Of a stretch of DNA of 64,000 nucleotides, positions 55,525-63,873 are shown piece by piece. Made by a program: the position numbers and the translations under genes. The stretch comes from JBBIMS01 sp964531645. GTDB lineage: Bacteria; Acidobacteriota; Aminicenantia; JBFLYD01; JBBIMS01. The notes under the pieces are model-generated. The model was not told where the DNA came from. It made no database searches and saw nothing but the letters and a program-made list of their open reading frames with translations. The stretch is taken from the NCBI GenBank assembly GCA_964531645.1, contig CAZHEF010000006.1, forward strand, positions 8,101 through 72,100, in the 5' to 3' direction. Each line of letters begins with the position of its first letter. Position 1 is the first letter of the stretch.

Positions 55525-56103
55525 TTATTCCGGTTTTGCCTTTATTTTTGACGAATCTCCTTCCTTTTCTATCCAGATAACAACAGATGAACATGAAAAT
55601 TTCTTTTTTAGTGTGTTAACCTGCTGGGAGATGTATTTCTCAAACTGCTCAAAAGTCAGAGATTTTCCTCCCATCTTTCCTGAATTCTTTAAAAAATCCT
55701 GATACAGCTTGTTAAGCTCTTCCTTTTCAGTTCCTGATGAAAACTTAAAGAACTGTTTTGTCTGAGGAGATGCAAAAGCCCTCCCTGCCTGTTTTCTCAT
55801 GTTTGCTATACTTCCTTCCCTCCTCCTCATTTGCTTTTCCCATAAAGTTTCATATGTTCTAAATCTCTGGACAATCTGATTCAAAAGAAACTGCACTGCA
55901 TAACTCATCAAAGTTTTACCAGTAAGGGAATTTATTTCCTTTGAAATTTCCTCGTGAAGTTTAATGGGAGGTAGTTTTTCAAAACCTGCAAAATAATTCT
56001 CATATTTTACTCTTAGATCCTCGATTTTCTCCTTCAAAATTTTAAGCTTTTCAGTTAAATCTTCCATTATCTTATCCTGTAAAACCAGAATAAAAACAGC
56101 CAT
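55525..56103 (-). CDS. Uncharacterised coiled-coil protein (MXAN_5187 C-terminal-like)
   Basis: 192 residues, no signal peptide. A charged helix (about 14-40, LTEKLKILKEKIEDLRVKYE) is followed by FAGFEKLPPIKLHEEISKEI, a helical middle with RFRTYETLWEKQMRRREG, and an alpha/beta end (FEQFEKYISQQVNTLKKKFS, then CSSVVIWIEKEGDSSKIKAK). The layout resembles the C-terminal region of MXAN_5187-type proteins of deltaproteobacteria; this is a memory-based match. Its first 37 bases overlap the preceding gene, so the true start may be the in-frame ATG giving MEDLTEKLKIL. Confidence 0.6.
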   Translation of the reverse strand: MAVFILVLQDKIMEDLTEKLKILKEKIEDLRVKYENYFAGFEKLPPIKLHEEISKEINSLTGKTLMSYAVQFLLNQIVQRFRTYETLWEKQMRRREGSIANMRKQAGRAFASPQTKQFFKFSSGTEKEELNKLYQDFLKNSGKMGGKSLTFEQFEKYISQQVNTLKKKFSCSSVVIWIEKEGDSSKIKAKPE

Positions 56104-56426
56104 AGCTCCACTGCATAGGGGACCCTTTTTCCTGCTATAAAAACATCAAGGCTTTTGAAATCTTTTACAAGATTAAAAAGTTCAAAAAGTTCCTCTACCT
56201 CATCTGTTCCAAATGTTGCGTAGTGCCTCTTAAATTTACCCTCTCCCTTTTCGCAGTAATATTTCGAGTGGGTAGCCCTGTCAACAGCTTTTGAATACTC
56301 TTCGCCATCTTCGTATCCAAAGGAAATCGTTACTGTAAAGGGGGGCTTATAATCTGGATTTATAATCTCCTTTAATCTTTCTTCAAAAAGCTTTTCATGA
56401 ATTTTTTCATAAGATGATTCGCTCAT
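56067..56426 (-). CDS. Uncharacterised protein after queA
   Basis: About 119 residues if started at MSESSYEKIHEKLFEERL; an upstream ATG at 56468 would overlap queA. The middle FTVTISFGYEDGEEYSKAVD, TFGTDEVEELFELFNLVKDF and FIAGKRVPYAVELWLFLFWF suggest a small alpha/beta protein with an aromatic end. I recognise no family. It is the sixth gene of the yebC-ruv-queA run. Confidence 0.55.
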   Translation of the reverse strand: MSESSYEKIHEKLFEERLKEIINPDYKPPFTVTISFGYEDGEEYSKAVDRATHSKYYCEKGEGKFKRHYATFGTDEVEELFELFNLVKDFKSLDVFIAGKRVPYAVELWLFLFWFYRIR

Positions 56427-56442
56427 CTTTAATATTATAGCA

Positions 56443-57486
56443 TCAAATAATGAACATGCAATCTCCATAACTGAAAAATTTATATCCTTTCTCTATTGCC
56501 TCTGAGTAAGCTTTTCTCATTAAATCCAATCCAGCAAAGGCTGAAACAAGAATGAAGAGAGTCGATTTTGGAAGATGAAAATTTGTAAACATTGAAGAAA
56601 CAACATTGAATTTGAATGGCGGAAATATGTAAAGGTCTGTAAAAAAGCTGCCTCTCTTTATTTTTCCATTGTCAAAAGACGATTCGAGGGCTCTCACCAC
56701 AGTTGTTCCAACTGCAACAATCCTTCTACCTTTTCTGAGCCACTCTTCAATTTTTGATGCAGAATCATCACTTACAAAAACATACTCCTTACCCATTTTA
56801 TGCTTTTCTATTTCCTTTACTTTTAAGGGTCTAAAAGTTGTTTCTCCAACATGCAAGGTGATTTCAACTATTTCTACTTCTTTTGATAATATTTCATCAA
56901 GAACTTCCTTTGTGAAATGTATCCCTGCTGTTGGTGCTGCTATGGAGCCATTTATCTTCGCCCATATTGTTTGATAAAACTCAAGATCCTTTTCCCGAAA
57001 AGAATCTTCTTTTTTATCTCTTTTTATGTATGGTGGAAGAGGAGCGTAACCAAAACTTCTCAAATATCTCTGAAAATCCTCTTTTTTAAGAGAGAGTTTT
57101 AAATATCTTCTACCCCATTCACCCTCTTCAACTACAACCCCCTCTGCTGGAATTTCTATAAATCTGAATCTAACACCTTTTTTCATCGTTCTGGATGGCT
57201 TACAAAGCATTTCCCATAAATCCTTTTCGAATTGTTTTAAAATCAAAACTTCTACTTTTTTGCCATTTTCATCAATTACAAAAAATTTGGCAGGGATTAC
57301 CCTTGTGTTATTAAGGACAAGCAGGTCACCCTTTTCAAGAAAGGAAGGAAAATTCCTGAAATCTTCATGGGAAATCTTTCCTGTGCTCCTCTCAATAACC
57401 ATCATTCTTGATGTATCCCTTTTATCCCTTGGATACTGAGCTATAAGCTCCTTTGGCATTTGAAAGTCAAAAAGGGAAATGTCCAT
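56443..57486 (-). CDS. queA: S-adenosylmethionine:tRNA ribosyltransferase-isomerase
   Basis: Makes epoxyqueuosine in tRNA wobble position from preQ1-tRNA. N-terminal DFQMPKELIAQYPRDKRDTSRMM, NNTRVIPA, GSIAAPTAGIHFT and the C-terminal FHLPKSTLFILVSAFAG are intact. Length 347 is canonical. It follows ruvB by one base. tgt is not in the window. Confidence 0.95.
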   Translation of the reverse strand: MDISLFDFQMPKELIAQYPRDKRDTSRMMVIERSTGKISHEDFRNFPSFLEKGDLLVLNNTRVIPAKFFVIDENGKKVEVLILKQFEKDLWEMLCKPSRTMKKGVRFRFIEIPAEGVVVEEGEWGRRYLKLSLKKEDFQRYLRSFGYAPLPPYIKRDKKEDSFREKDLEFYQTIWAKINGSIAAPTAGIHFTKEVLDEILSKEVEIVEITLHVGETTFRPLKVKEIEKHKMGKEYVFVSDDSASKIEEWLRKGRRIVAVGTTVVRALESSFDNGKIKRGSFFTDLYIFPPFKFNVVSSMFTNFHLPKSTLFILVSAFAGLDLMRKAYSEAIEKGYKFFSYGDCMFII

Positions 57487-57487
57487 C

Positions 57488-58498
57488 TTAGAACAATTTA
57501 TTCTGGTTTCTGGGTTTTACACCAAGATGCTTATATGCTTTCTCAGTGGCAACCCTCCCCTTCTGGGTTCTTATTATGTAACCTTCCTGGACAAGATATG
57601 GTTCATAGATTCCCTCAATTGTTTCCTTATCTTCATTTACGGATGCAGAAATAGCATTAATTCCAGCAGGTCCACCATTAAATCTCAGTATAAGGGTTTG
57701 GAGTATTTTTCTATCCACTTCATCAAAACCTGCACTATCAATCTGAAGTTTTTCGAGGGCAGAAAGGGTCAGATCAAGGGAAATCTTTGACTTTGAGCTT
57801 ACTTCTGCAAAATCCCTGACCCTTCTAAACAGCCTTATGGCAATTCTCGGTGTCCCCCTTGCCCTTTTCCCAATTTCAAGAGCAGCATCATCGTCGATTT
57901 CCATCTCAAGAACCCTTGAAGTCCTTTTCACAATTTTCTTAAGCTCCTCAGGTGTGTAAAAACCAAGATAATGAATTATTCCAAATCTACTCCTCAAAGG
58001 AGATGAGATTAAACCCGCCCTTGTTGTGGCGCCTATCAGCGTAAATTTAGGTATTGATAGTTTGTAAGTTCTTGCAGAAGGTCCCTGTCCCACAACTATG
58101 TCAAGGGTGAAATCCTCCATGGCAGAGTAAAGAATCTCTTCCACCGATGGGTGCAATCTGTGAATCTCATCTATGAAAAGTATTTCTCCCTCTTCAAGAT
58201 TTGAAAGTATTGCTGCAAGATCTCCCCCTTTCTCTATCGCAGGCCCTGAAGATGTTTTTATTTTTGCATTCATTTCATAGGAAATGAGATAGGCAAGGGA
58301 GGTTTTTCCGAGACCTGGAGGCCCGTAAAGGAGGACATGGTCGAGGGACTCCTCTCTTTTATTTGCCGCTTCTATGAATACTTTGAGATTCTCCTTTACA
58401 ACCTCCTGACCAATAAACTCATCAAAAGTCCTTGGTCTTATGCTTTTTTCAAATTTTAAATCTTCTTCAGTAGGTCTTGGATTGGAAACACTTCTCAT
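57488..58498 (-). CDS. ruvB: Holliday junction branch migration ATPase RuvB
   Basis: AAA+ hexamer that drives branch migration with RuvA. Walker A GPPGLGKT (59-66), Walker B ILFIDEIHRL, sensor GATTRAGLISSPLRSRFG, and the C-terminal winged helix (GGPAGINAISASVNEDKETI, RTQKGRVATEKAYKHLG). Length 336. Start overlaps ruvA by four bases. Confidence 0.97.
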   Translation of the reverse strand: MRSVSNPRPTEEDLKFEKSIRPRTFDEFIGQEVVKENLKVFIEAANKREESLDHVLLYGPPGLGKTSLAYLISYEMNAKIKTSSGPAIEKGGDLAAILSNLEEGEILFIDEIHRLHPSVEEILYSAMEDFTLDIVVGQGPSARTYKLSIPKFTLIGATTRAGLISSPLRSRFGIIHYLGFYTPEELKKIVKRTSRVLEMEIDDDAALEIGKRARGTPRIAIRLFRRVRDFAEVSSKSKISLDLTLSALEKLQIDSAGFDEVDRKILQTLILRFNGGPAGINAISASVNEDKETIEGIYEPYLVQEGYIIRTQKGRVATEKAYKHLGVKPRNQNKLF

Positions 58499-59067
58499 TT
58501 TCTGGCTATTGTCTTTAAAACTTCTTTAAAAATTTTTTCAAATTCATCCTCTGAACTGCTCTTTTTCAGAGCTTTTTCAACAATTCCTATTACATCCTTC
58601 TTTTTATACCCAAGATTCATAAGAGCTGATAATATATCTTCCTTCATGCCACTCTGTCTTTCCTCAGTTCCAAGTTTTCCTGAAAGCTCCACAATCACCC
58701 TCATAGCAGTCTTTTTCCCGACCCCGGGAAGAGAATACAATCTGTGAGCATCCCCTTTTTCAACAGTTTCTGCAAACTCCTCGGGTCCCAATCCTGAAAG
58801 AATACTGAGGGCAAGTCTCGGACCAACTCCATTTATCTTTGTGAGTCTTTCAAAAAGAGCTTTTTCATCCTTTGTTAGAAAACCGTAGAGATTTATATTT
58901 TCCTCCCTTAGAAATGTGGTAATGAAAAGGGATGCAACCTCGCCAACAGAGCCAAGTTTGAAATAGGTAGAGAGAGGAACATAAGCTTTATATCCCACTC
59001 CATTAATATCTATTACCACTTCTCCAGGCCTTTTCTCAATTATTTTTCCTTTTAGATAAGAAATCAT
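58495..59067 (-). CDS. ruvA: Holliday junction DNA helicase subunit RuvA
   Basis: Junction-binding tetramer. OB-fold N-terminus (MISYLKGKIIEKRPGEVVID), two helix-hairpin-helix motifs (TKINGVGPRLALSILSGLG and YSLPGVGKKTAMRVIVEL), and the mobile C-terminal domain (DILSALMNLGYKKKDVIGI) that contacts RuvB. Length 190. Confidence 0.96.
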   Translation of the reverse strand: MISYLKGKIIEKRPGEVVIDINGVGYKAYVPLSTYFKLGSVGEVASLFITTFLREENINLYGFLTKDEKALFERLTKINGVGPRLALSILSGLGPEEFAETVEKGDAHRLYSLPGVGKKTAMRVIVELSGKLGTEERQSGMKEDILSALMNLGYKKKDVIGIVEKALKKSSSEDEFEKIFKEVLKTIARK

Positions 59068-59546
59068 TTCAGGTTTCTAAGCTTTGATGAGGTAAAGAGA
59101 TGGCAAATCGCTACTGCAATTGCATCTGATACGTCACTATTAAGTCCTCCTTCTATTTTTAACAATCTCCTTACCATTTTCTTCACATCTTTTTTATCAG
59201 CTCTTCCCCATCCTGTAACTGCTTTCTTAACCTCTGTCGTCGTGTATTGAAAAACAGGCCTGTTTTTCTCACAAACTGCTGATATAAGTGCTCCTGCGGA
59301 AAGGGCGAGAAGGATGGAAGATTTTTTGAAGGGAGAGTTGTAAACATTTTCAAAAGCAACTTCCTCTGGAGAATAATTATCTATTATCTCCTTTATATTT
59401 TTTACCAAAAAATATAATTTTTCCGTAACTGATTTTTGAGGGGTTTTTATTAATCCTTTTCTCAAAATTGAGAGTTTTTCTCCCTCTCTTTCAATTACAC
59501 AATAGCCTGTAGAATTCAAAGAGGGGTCTATCCCCATAACCTTCAT
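59064..59546 (-). CDS. ruvC: Holliday junction resolvase RuvC
   Basis: Endonuclease that resolves junctions. RNase H fold with D7 in MGIDPSLNSTGYC, E66 in VAFENVYN and the C-terminal Asp pair in NSDVSDAIAVAICH, so the four acidic catalytic residues are present. Length 160. Overlaps both yebC and ruvA by four bases. Confidence 0.96.
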   Translation of the reverse strand: MKVMGIDPSLNSTGYCVIEREGEKLSILRKGLIKTPQKSVTEKLYFLVKNIKEIIDNYSPEEVAFENVYNSPFKKSSILLALSAGALISAVCEKNRPVFQYTTTEVKKAVTGWGRADKKDVKKMVRRLLKIEGGLNSDVSDAIAVAICHLFTSSKLRNLK

Positions 59547-60304
59547 GATATTCTTTTCTCTTCATATTTTGCTATCTCTTCTTCCTCTATGTCGAAATTG
59601 GCCCACACATGCTGAACATCGTCATGCTCCTCAAGAGCCTCTATGAGCCTTAGCATCTGTTCGGCTTCTTTCCCCTTTAACTTGACATAATTTTGAGGTA
59701 TGAAACCTATTTCAGAGGAGGCGGGTTCAACACCGTTATTTTTTATAGCCTGCAAAACATTTTCATAAGCTTCTGGTGGTGTAATGACCTCAAAATTTGA
59801 GCCATCAATCCTTACATCTTCTCCACCGTTATCAAGAACGATTTCAATTAACTTGTCCTCTTCAATCTTTTCTCTTTCTACGACTATGTATCCCTTTCTT
59901 GAGAACATCCATGAAACACATCCAGATTCACCAAGATTACCCCCATTTTTCGAAAATATATGCCTAATCTCTGAAACAGTTCTATTTCTATTATCTGTCA
60001 TCACCTGAAGATAGACAGCAATACCACCAGGTCCATAACCTTCATAGAAGATTTCCTCTACCTTTTCTCCTTCTATTTCTCCAGTTCCTCTTTGGATTGC
60101 TTTTTTTATGTTATCTGTAGGCATATTTACTGATCTTGCATCTGCTATTGCTTTCCTAAGACGGGGATTTGTTTCGGGGTCTCCTCCACCCATTCTTGCG
60201 GCTATTATAAGCTCCCTTATTATCTTGGTGAACATCTTACCCCTCTTTGCATCCTGAGCAGCCTTTTTATGTTTTATCGAATGCCATTTTGAATGACCTG
60301 ACAT
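59543..60304 (-). CDS. yebC: YebC/PmpR-family protein
   Basis: MSGHSKWHSIKHKKAAQDAK at the N-terminus and GYGPGGIAVYLQVMTDNRNR in the core are diagnostic. Members act as transcriptional regulators or, as shown for some, relieve ribosome stalling at proline stretches. yebC-ruvCAB is a classic operon. AAGGAG precedes the ATG. Length 253. Confidence 0.95.
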   Translation of the reverse strand: MSGHSKWHSIKHKKAAQDAKRGKMFTKIIRELIIAARMGGGDPETNPRLRKAIADARSVNMPTDNIKKAIQRGTGEIEGEKVEEIFYEGYGPGGIAVYLQVMTDNRNRTVSEIRHIFSKNGGNLGESGCVSWMFSRKGYIVVEREKIEEDKLIEIVLDNGGEDVRIDGSNFEVITPPEAYENVLQAIKNNGVEPASSEIGFIPQNYVKLKGKEAEQMLRLIEALEEHDDVQHVWANFDIEEEEIAKYEEKRIS

Positions 60305-60337
60305 ATTAACTCTCCTTAATTTCGGATTTCCAGAACA

Positions 60338-60366
60338 ATATTAACATATATGAAAAATACAATCAA
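60338..60366 (-). promoter_or_regulatory. Promoter of the yebC-ruvCAB-queA operon
   Basis: Minus strand TTGATT (60361-60366), 17-base spacer ending TGT, TAATAT (60338-60343). No LexA-like box was noticed near it. The remaining gap to about 60500 is AT-rich and empty. Confidence 0.45.
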
Positions 60367-60504
60367 CCTTAGAAACAAAACAAAAACGATAGCTTTTAGT
60401 TGGATTTGGAATCTTATATTGATAATTTGGAACTTTCACCTCATTTTTATCGGATATTTCTGAACATTCTTTAGGGTCAAGAAACATTTGAAAAATCCAA
60501 CTCC

Positions 60505-60533
60505 TTGAAAATTTTAAATTCCAAATCTATAAT
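60505..60533 (+). promoter_or_regulatory. Promoter of the small lipoprotein gene
   Basis: TTGAAA (60505-60510), 17-base spacer, perfect TATAAT (60528-60533). Transcription should begin near 60540, just before GGAGGGAAGGAGGGGG. Confidence 0.6.
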
Positions 60534-60569
60534 AAACTCTTTGGAGGGAAGGAGGGGGAATTTTTTCTC

Positions 60570-60860
60570 ATTTTAGTTCTTGCTCTTCTTTTGAGTCTTT
60601 TTGTCTCTTGTTCTTGTTTTTTTAATGATACTGGAACTCTATGGGTTGAAAATAAATCCCAGAGAGGCTTGACCCATTCTGTTGTTGACAATATAAATAA
60701 AGGAACTTTAATGCCTGGACAGAGAAAAAGTTTAGATGCCCCTGCAGGAGACAGGATATTGGTTTTCGAAGTTTATCCATCTGGAACTATTGCCTGTCAG
60801 CCTGCTATTGTTCACATCCCCCTGTGCGGTGCAAGCAATATAATTTCCTGCGATTATTGA
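60570..60860 (+). CDS. Small predicted lipoprotein with an apparent ATT start
   Basis: The frame opened by ATT at 60570 reads a short hydrophobic signal LVLALLLSLFVSC with a lipobox-like end, followed by a roughly 85-residue Cys-containing polar domain (SLDAPAGDRILVFEVYPSGT, IPLCGASNIISCDY). No ATG or GTG exists in frame, and the TTG at 60591 would cut the signal in half. A purine-rich ribosome site (GGAGGGGG, 60551-60558) and the promoter above support expression. A mutated ATG or a rare AUU start are the options. I recognise no family; outer- or inner-membrane anchoring is inferred. Confidence 0.5.
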   Translation: MLVLALLLSLFVSCSCFFNDTGTLWVENKSQRGLTHSVVDNINKGTLMPGQRKSLDAPAGDRILVFEVYPSGTIACQPAIVHIPLCGASNIISCDY

Positions 60861-60913
60861 TGTGTTTTACTTAAAACTAAAGTAAAATTTCTTCATAAAA
60901 TTTTCTCATTTCA

Positions 60914-60941
60914 TTGAATTTTCAATAATAATTATTAAAAT
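60914..60941 (+). promoter_or_regulatory. Promoter of the glycosyltransferase gene
   Basis: TTGAAT (60914-60919), 16-base spacer, TAAAAT (60936-60941), five bases from the ATG; leaderless geometry, no Shine-Dalgarno. Confidence 0.45.
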
Positions 60942-60946
60942 AGAGA

Positions 60947-62128
60947 ATGAGTTATAGAATTTTGATTTTATATGCCTCCGCTGGAGGAGGGCATTTGTCT
61001 GCAAGCAGGGCAATTGCAAAAGCCATAAAAATGAAAGATCCCCAATCTCAAGTGGAGATTGTAGATGTCCTATCCTTCACTCCATTTATTTTTCGCCTTA
61101 TCTATGCAAACGGCTATCTCTTTCTTGCCAATAGAATACCTTTTCTGTGGGGACTCCTTTTCACTGCTAAGGAAGACTTTTCCAATATCTCAAAGGGTAG
61201 CATTTTTTATCGATTTTTCATGAGAATTATTGCTTGGAAATTTATAAAATATGTTCTCAATAGAAAACCAGATGCAATAATCTTCACCCATTTTCTTCCT
61301 GCAAAAATAATTCAGGATGTTAAGGAGAGGAAAAAACTGAATTTTCTAACAGCTCTATGCATAACTGACTACGGAATTCATAGCATATGGATAACCCCTG
61401 GAATAGACTTCTATTTCCTTCCTGCTGAACAGATGCGTCGTGAAGTAATGGAAAATATTGATAAGATTGGGACAAAAAGGGAGAATCTACTGGTCTCCGG
61501 TATTCCTACAGAACTAAAGTTTTCAAAAGAAATCGATAGAGAAAAAATTCTTTCTAATCTTCATTTTTCAAAAGATTTCCCAGTAATTTTATTCTATGCA
61601 GGGCTTCTCAACTTCAGAAATATTAAGAAAATCCTTTTAAACATTTTATTTTTAGAAATACCCTACCAGCTAATTTTAATTGTTGGAAAAAAAGAAAAGA
61701 TAATGAAAAAAGTTGAGGAATTTCTTAAGAATACAAGGGATCTCAACCTGAAAAGTTGGAAAGTCTTCAAGTTTGTAAACAATATGGAGGAGCTTCTTTC
61801 CATATCATCAATAATCCTGACAAAAGCTGGAGGACTTATAACTACAGAGGCTTTACAAAAAGGTGCGATCCCATTTCTCATTGAGAATTATCCAGGGCAG
61901 GAGGAAAGGAATGCTGACTTTCTCCTTGAAGAAGGGCTTGCAATAAAAATAAATCAGTACAGCAGCTTGAGGTATAAAATTTTAAAGATTTTGAAAAACC
62001 CTGATAGATTGAGAGAAATGAGGGAAAAAGGAATGAAATTCTCAAAGGGAGATTCCGCTGTGAATATTGCAAGAAAAATATTAGAGGTTCTTAAAAATTG
62101 GAATTCCAGAAGTATATGCCAAAATTAA
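60947..62128 (+). CDS. MGDG-synthase/UgtP-like family 28 glycosyltransferase
   Basis: 393-residue GT-B glycosyltransferase that most likely transfers a sugar from UDP-sugar to diacylglycerol at the membrane. N-terminal ILILYASAGGGHLSASRAIA is the MGDG-synthase glycine loop. The acceptor half has ITDYGIHSIWITPGIDFYFL and the donor half LTKAGGLITTEALQKGAIPF followed by PGQEERNADFLLEEG. The galactose or glucose donor cannot be decided from sequence. It stands alone, with no lipid synthesis gene beside it. Confidence 0.85.
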   Translation: MSYRILILYASAGGGHLSASRAIAKAIKMKDPQSQVEIVDVLSFTPFIFRLIYANGYLFLANRIPFLWGLLFTAKEDFSNISKGSIFYRFFMRIIAWKFIKYVLNRKPDAIIFTHFLPAKIIQDVKERKKLNFLTALCITDYGIHSIWITPGIDFYFLPAEQMRREVMENIDKIGTKRENLLVSGIPTELKFSKEIDREKILSNLHFSKDFPVILFYAGLLNFRNIKKILLNILFLEIPYQLILIVGKKEKIMKKVEEFLKNTRDLNLKSWKVFKFVNNMEELLSISSIILTKAGGLITTEALQKGAIPFLIENYPGQEERNADFLLEEGLAIKINQYSSLRYKILKILKNPDRLREMREKGMKFSKGDSAVNIARKILEVLKNWNSRSICQN

Positions 62129-62425
62129 AATAAAATTGGAGCTAATAATGACAAAGGCAGTTATAGACCTCATGGGAATAGAAATTGAAGATTTAAAGGA
62201 AGGAGAATTCAAGAATCGTTGAATTTGGACGGTCTATCAGGAATTGTTCTTATCCCTCGGAAATTATAATAGTTATGCTTCAATAGCCAAATTTATTGTA
62301 ATAAAGACAAAAACTATCCATATTTATTAAAAAATGATTTTATGGTCTGAGGAATGAAGAAAACAGCTGCCCGCAAATTTTTTGTACACAAAGGAGAACG
62401 GTTCTTTGCCCCTCTTCTCTTCTTT
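62129..62425 (+). other. Gap between the glycosyltransferase and fmt
   Basis: A 24-codon frame (62148-62222, ATG after TTGGAG, reading MTKAVIDLMGIEIEDLKEGE and on) is the only coding hint; it is too short to judge. The rest is AT-rich, without terminator-like hairpin or repeat. Confidence 0.3.
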
Positions 62426-63367
62426 CTACTTTCCTAAAATATCTCCTTCCTTTATTTTTGCTCCGAGAGAGAAAGAGTGCGCAGACATTACTTTTTTACC
62501 TTCTGGTTGAAGGGACTGAATCAAAATTGAGGAATTGTTTCCGCAAGCTACAACAATGCCCTCCTTCCTTATTCCAACAATCTCTCCTGGTTTTTTTATG
62601 CCAACTCTCTCTTCAAGGGGTAAAGTCTCTATTATTTTTAGTATCTTACCATTCCAGTAAGTAAATGTCCCGGGCCAACCGTAAAGACCTCTGGCAAGTC
62701 TATCAATCTCTTCTGATGTTTTTGACCAATCTATTAATCCATCCTCTTTTTTTATCTTGGGAGCATATGTGGCAATAGAGTGATCCTGGGGGATTCTCTC
62801 AAAATCTCCTTTCTCGATTAGATCAATTGCGGAAAGGAATAGGGATGTTCCAAGAGAGGTTAATTTTTCTGTTAGTTGATCAACCCTCTCTCTTTTTCCA
62901 ATTTCCACCTCCCTTTGCAAAATTATGTCACCCTCGTCCATTTTTTCATTTATAAAAAATACAGTTACCCCTGTTCTCTCCTCTCCTCTTATTATCGCCC
63001 AGTTCAATGGAGCAGCTCCCCGGAGTTTTGGGAGAAGGGAAAAGTGAAGGTTTATAATTCCTAATTTCGGGATTTCAATTATTTCCTTTGGAATTATCTT
63101 CCCATAGGCAACAACCACCCCCAGCTCAGGCTTTAAGTCTCTTAAAATTTGAAAAATCTCATGATTTTCTCTCAATTTATCAGGTTGTAGAACTTTTATT
63201 CCATATTTTAAAGCAACTTTCTTGATCTCAGGAGGTGAGAGTTCACGGCCTCTTCCCTTCGGTTTATCAGGCGCTGTTATTAGAGCTTTTACATTGAAAC
63301 CTTTATCTAAAATTGAGATAAAAGGATTGATGGAGAGGTCATCAGAACCGAAGAAAATTATGTCCAT
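62426..63367 (-). CDS. fmt: Methionyl-tRNA formyltransferase
   Basis: Formylates initiator Met-tRNA. IIFFGSDDLSINPFIS at the N-terminus, the folate site INLHFSLLPKLRGAAPLNWA with Asn-His, and the catalytic Asp in EKMDEGDIILQ are intact. The C-terminal OB-like tRNA-binding domain (about 208-313, FTYWNGKILKI, VACGNNSSILIQSLQPEGKK) is complete. Length 313. Its ATG overlaps the def stop by one base. Confidence 0.96.
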   Translation of the reverse strand: MDIIFFGSDDLSINPFISILDKGFNVKALITAPDKPKGRGRELSPPEIKKVALKYGIKVLQPDKLRENHEIFQILRDLKPELGVVVAYGKIIPKEIIEIPKLGIINLHFSLLPKLRGAAPLNWAIIRGEERTGVTVFFINEKMDEGDIILQREVEIGKRERVDQLTEKLTSLGTSLFLSAIDLIEKGDFERIPQDHSIATYAPKIKKEDGLIDWSKTSEEIDRLARGLYGWPGTFTYWNGKILKIIETLPLEERVGIKKPGEIVGIRKEGIVVACGNNSSILIQSLQPEGKKVMSAHSFSLGAKIKEGDILGK

Positions 63368-63873
63368 TATTTCTGAAAAAGCTTTTTTAATTTATTCTTT
63401 AGCAATCTTCTCTTTAAAGGTGAAAGATGATCAATAAAAAATTTCCCATTTAGGTGGTCAATCTCGTGGCAGAATATCCTTGCAAGGAGGTCTTCCGCTT
63501 CTATCTCCCTTTCTTTCCCATCAAGGGTAATCCCTTTTACAAGGACTTTATAAGGTCTTTTCACTTCCTCCCTGATCTGGGGTATGCTCAAACATCCTTC
63601 CTCTCTCATTGCCCCCCCCTCTTTCTCAAGAATCTCTGGATTCACAAGGGTTATAATTTCTTCAGGTTTTTCACCCATAAATGGGTCAACCACAATTATC
63701 CTCTTTCCAATACCAACCTGGGGAGCTGCCAGCCCTATCCCGAGATTCTCGTGCATAATACCAATCATCTTCTCAACAAGCTCTGCAATCTTTGAATCTA
63801 TGTTTTCCACTTTCTCTGAGGGATTGTGAAGAACAGGGTCACCCCAGTAATGAATTTTCAATTCATCTTCCAT
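63367..63873 (-). CDS. def: Peptide deformylase
   Basis: Removes the N-formyl group from new proteins. The three motifs are present: GIGLAAPQVG (45-54), EEGCLSIP with metal-ligand C94, and HEIDH (136-140). Length 168. def-fmt order and overlap are standard. A TAAAAT lies six bases before the ATG and no Shine-Dalgarno is seen. Confidence 0.97.
   Translation of the reverse strand: MEDELKIHYWGDPVLHNPSEKVENIDSKIAELVEKMIGIMHENLGIGLAAPQVGIGKRIIVVDPFMGEKPEEIITLVNPEILEKEGGAMREEGCLSIPQIREEVKRPYKVLVKGITLDGKEREIEAEDLLARIFCHEIDHLNGKFFIDHLSPLKRRLLKNKLKKLFQK

Noticed and set aside
62355..62438. Short frame starting MKKTAARKFF before fmt
   Set aside because: 27 codons, overlaps the fmt 3' end, and the GAGGA is too close to the ATG.
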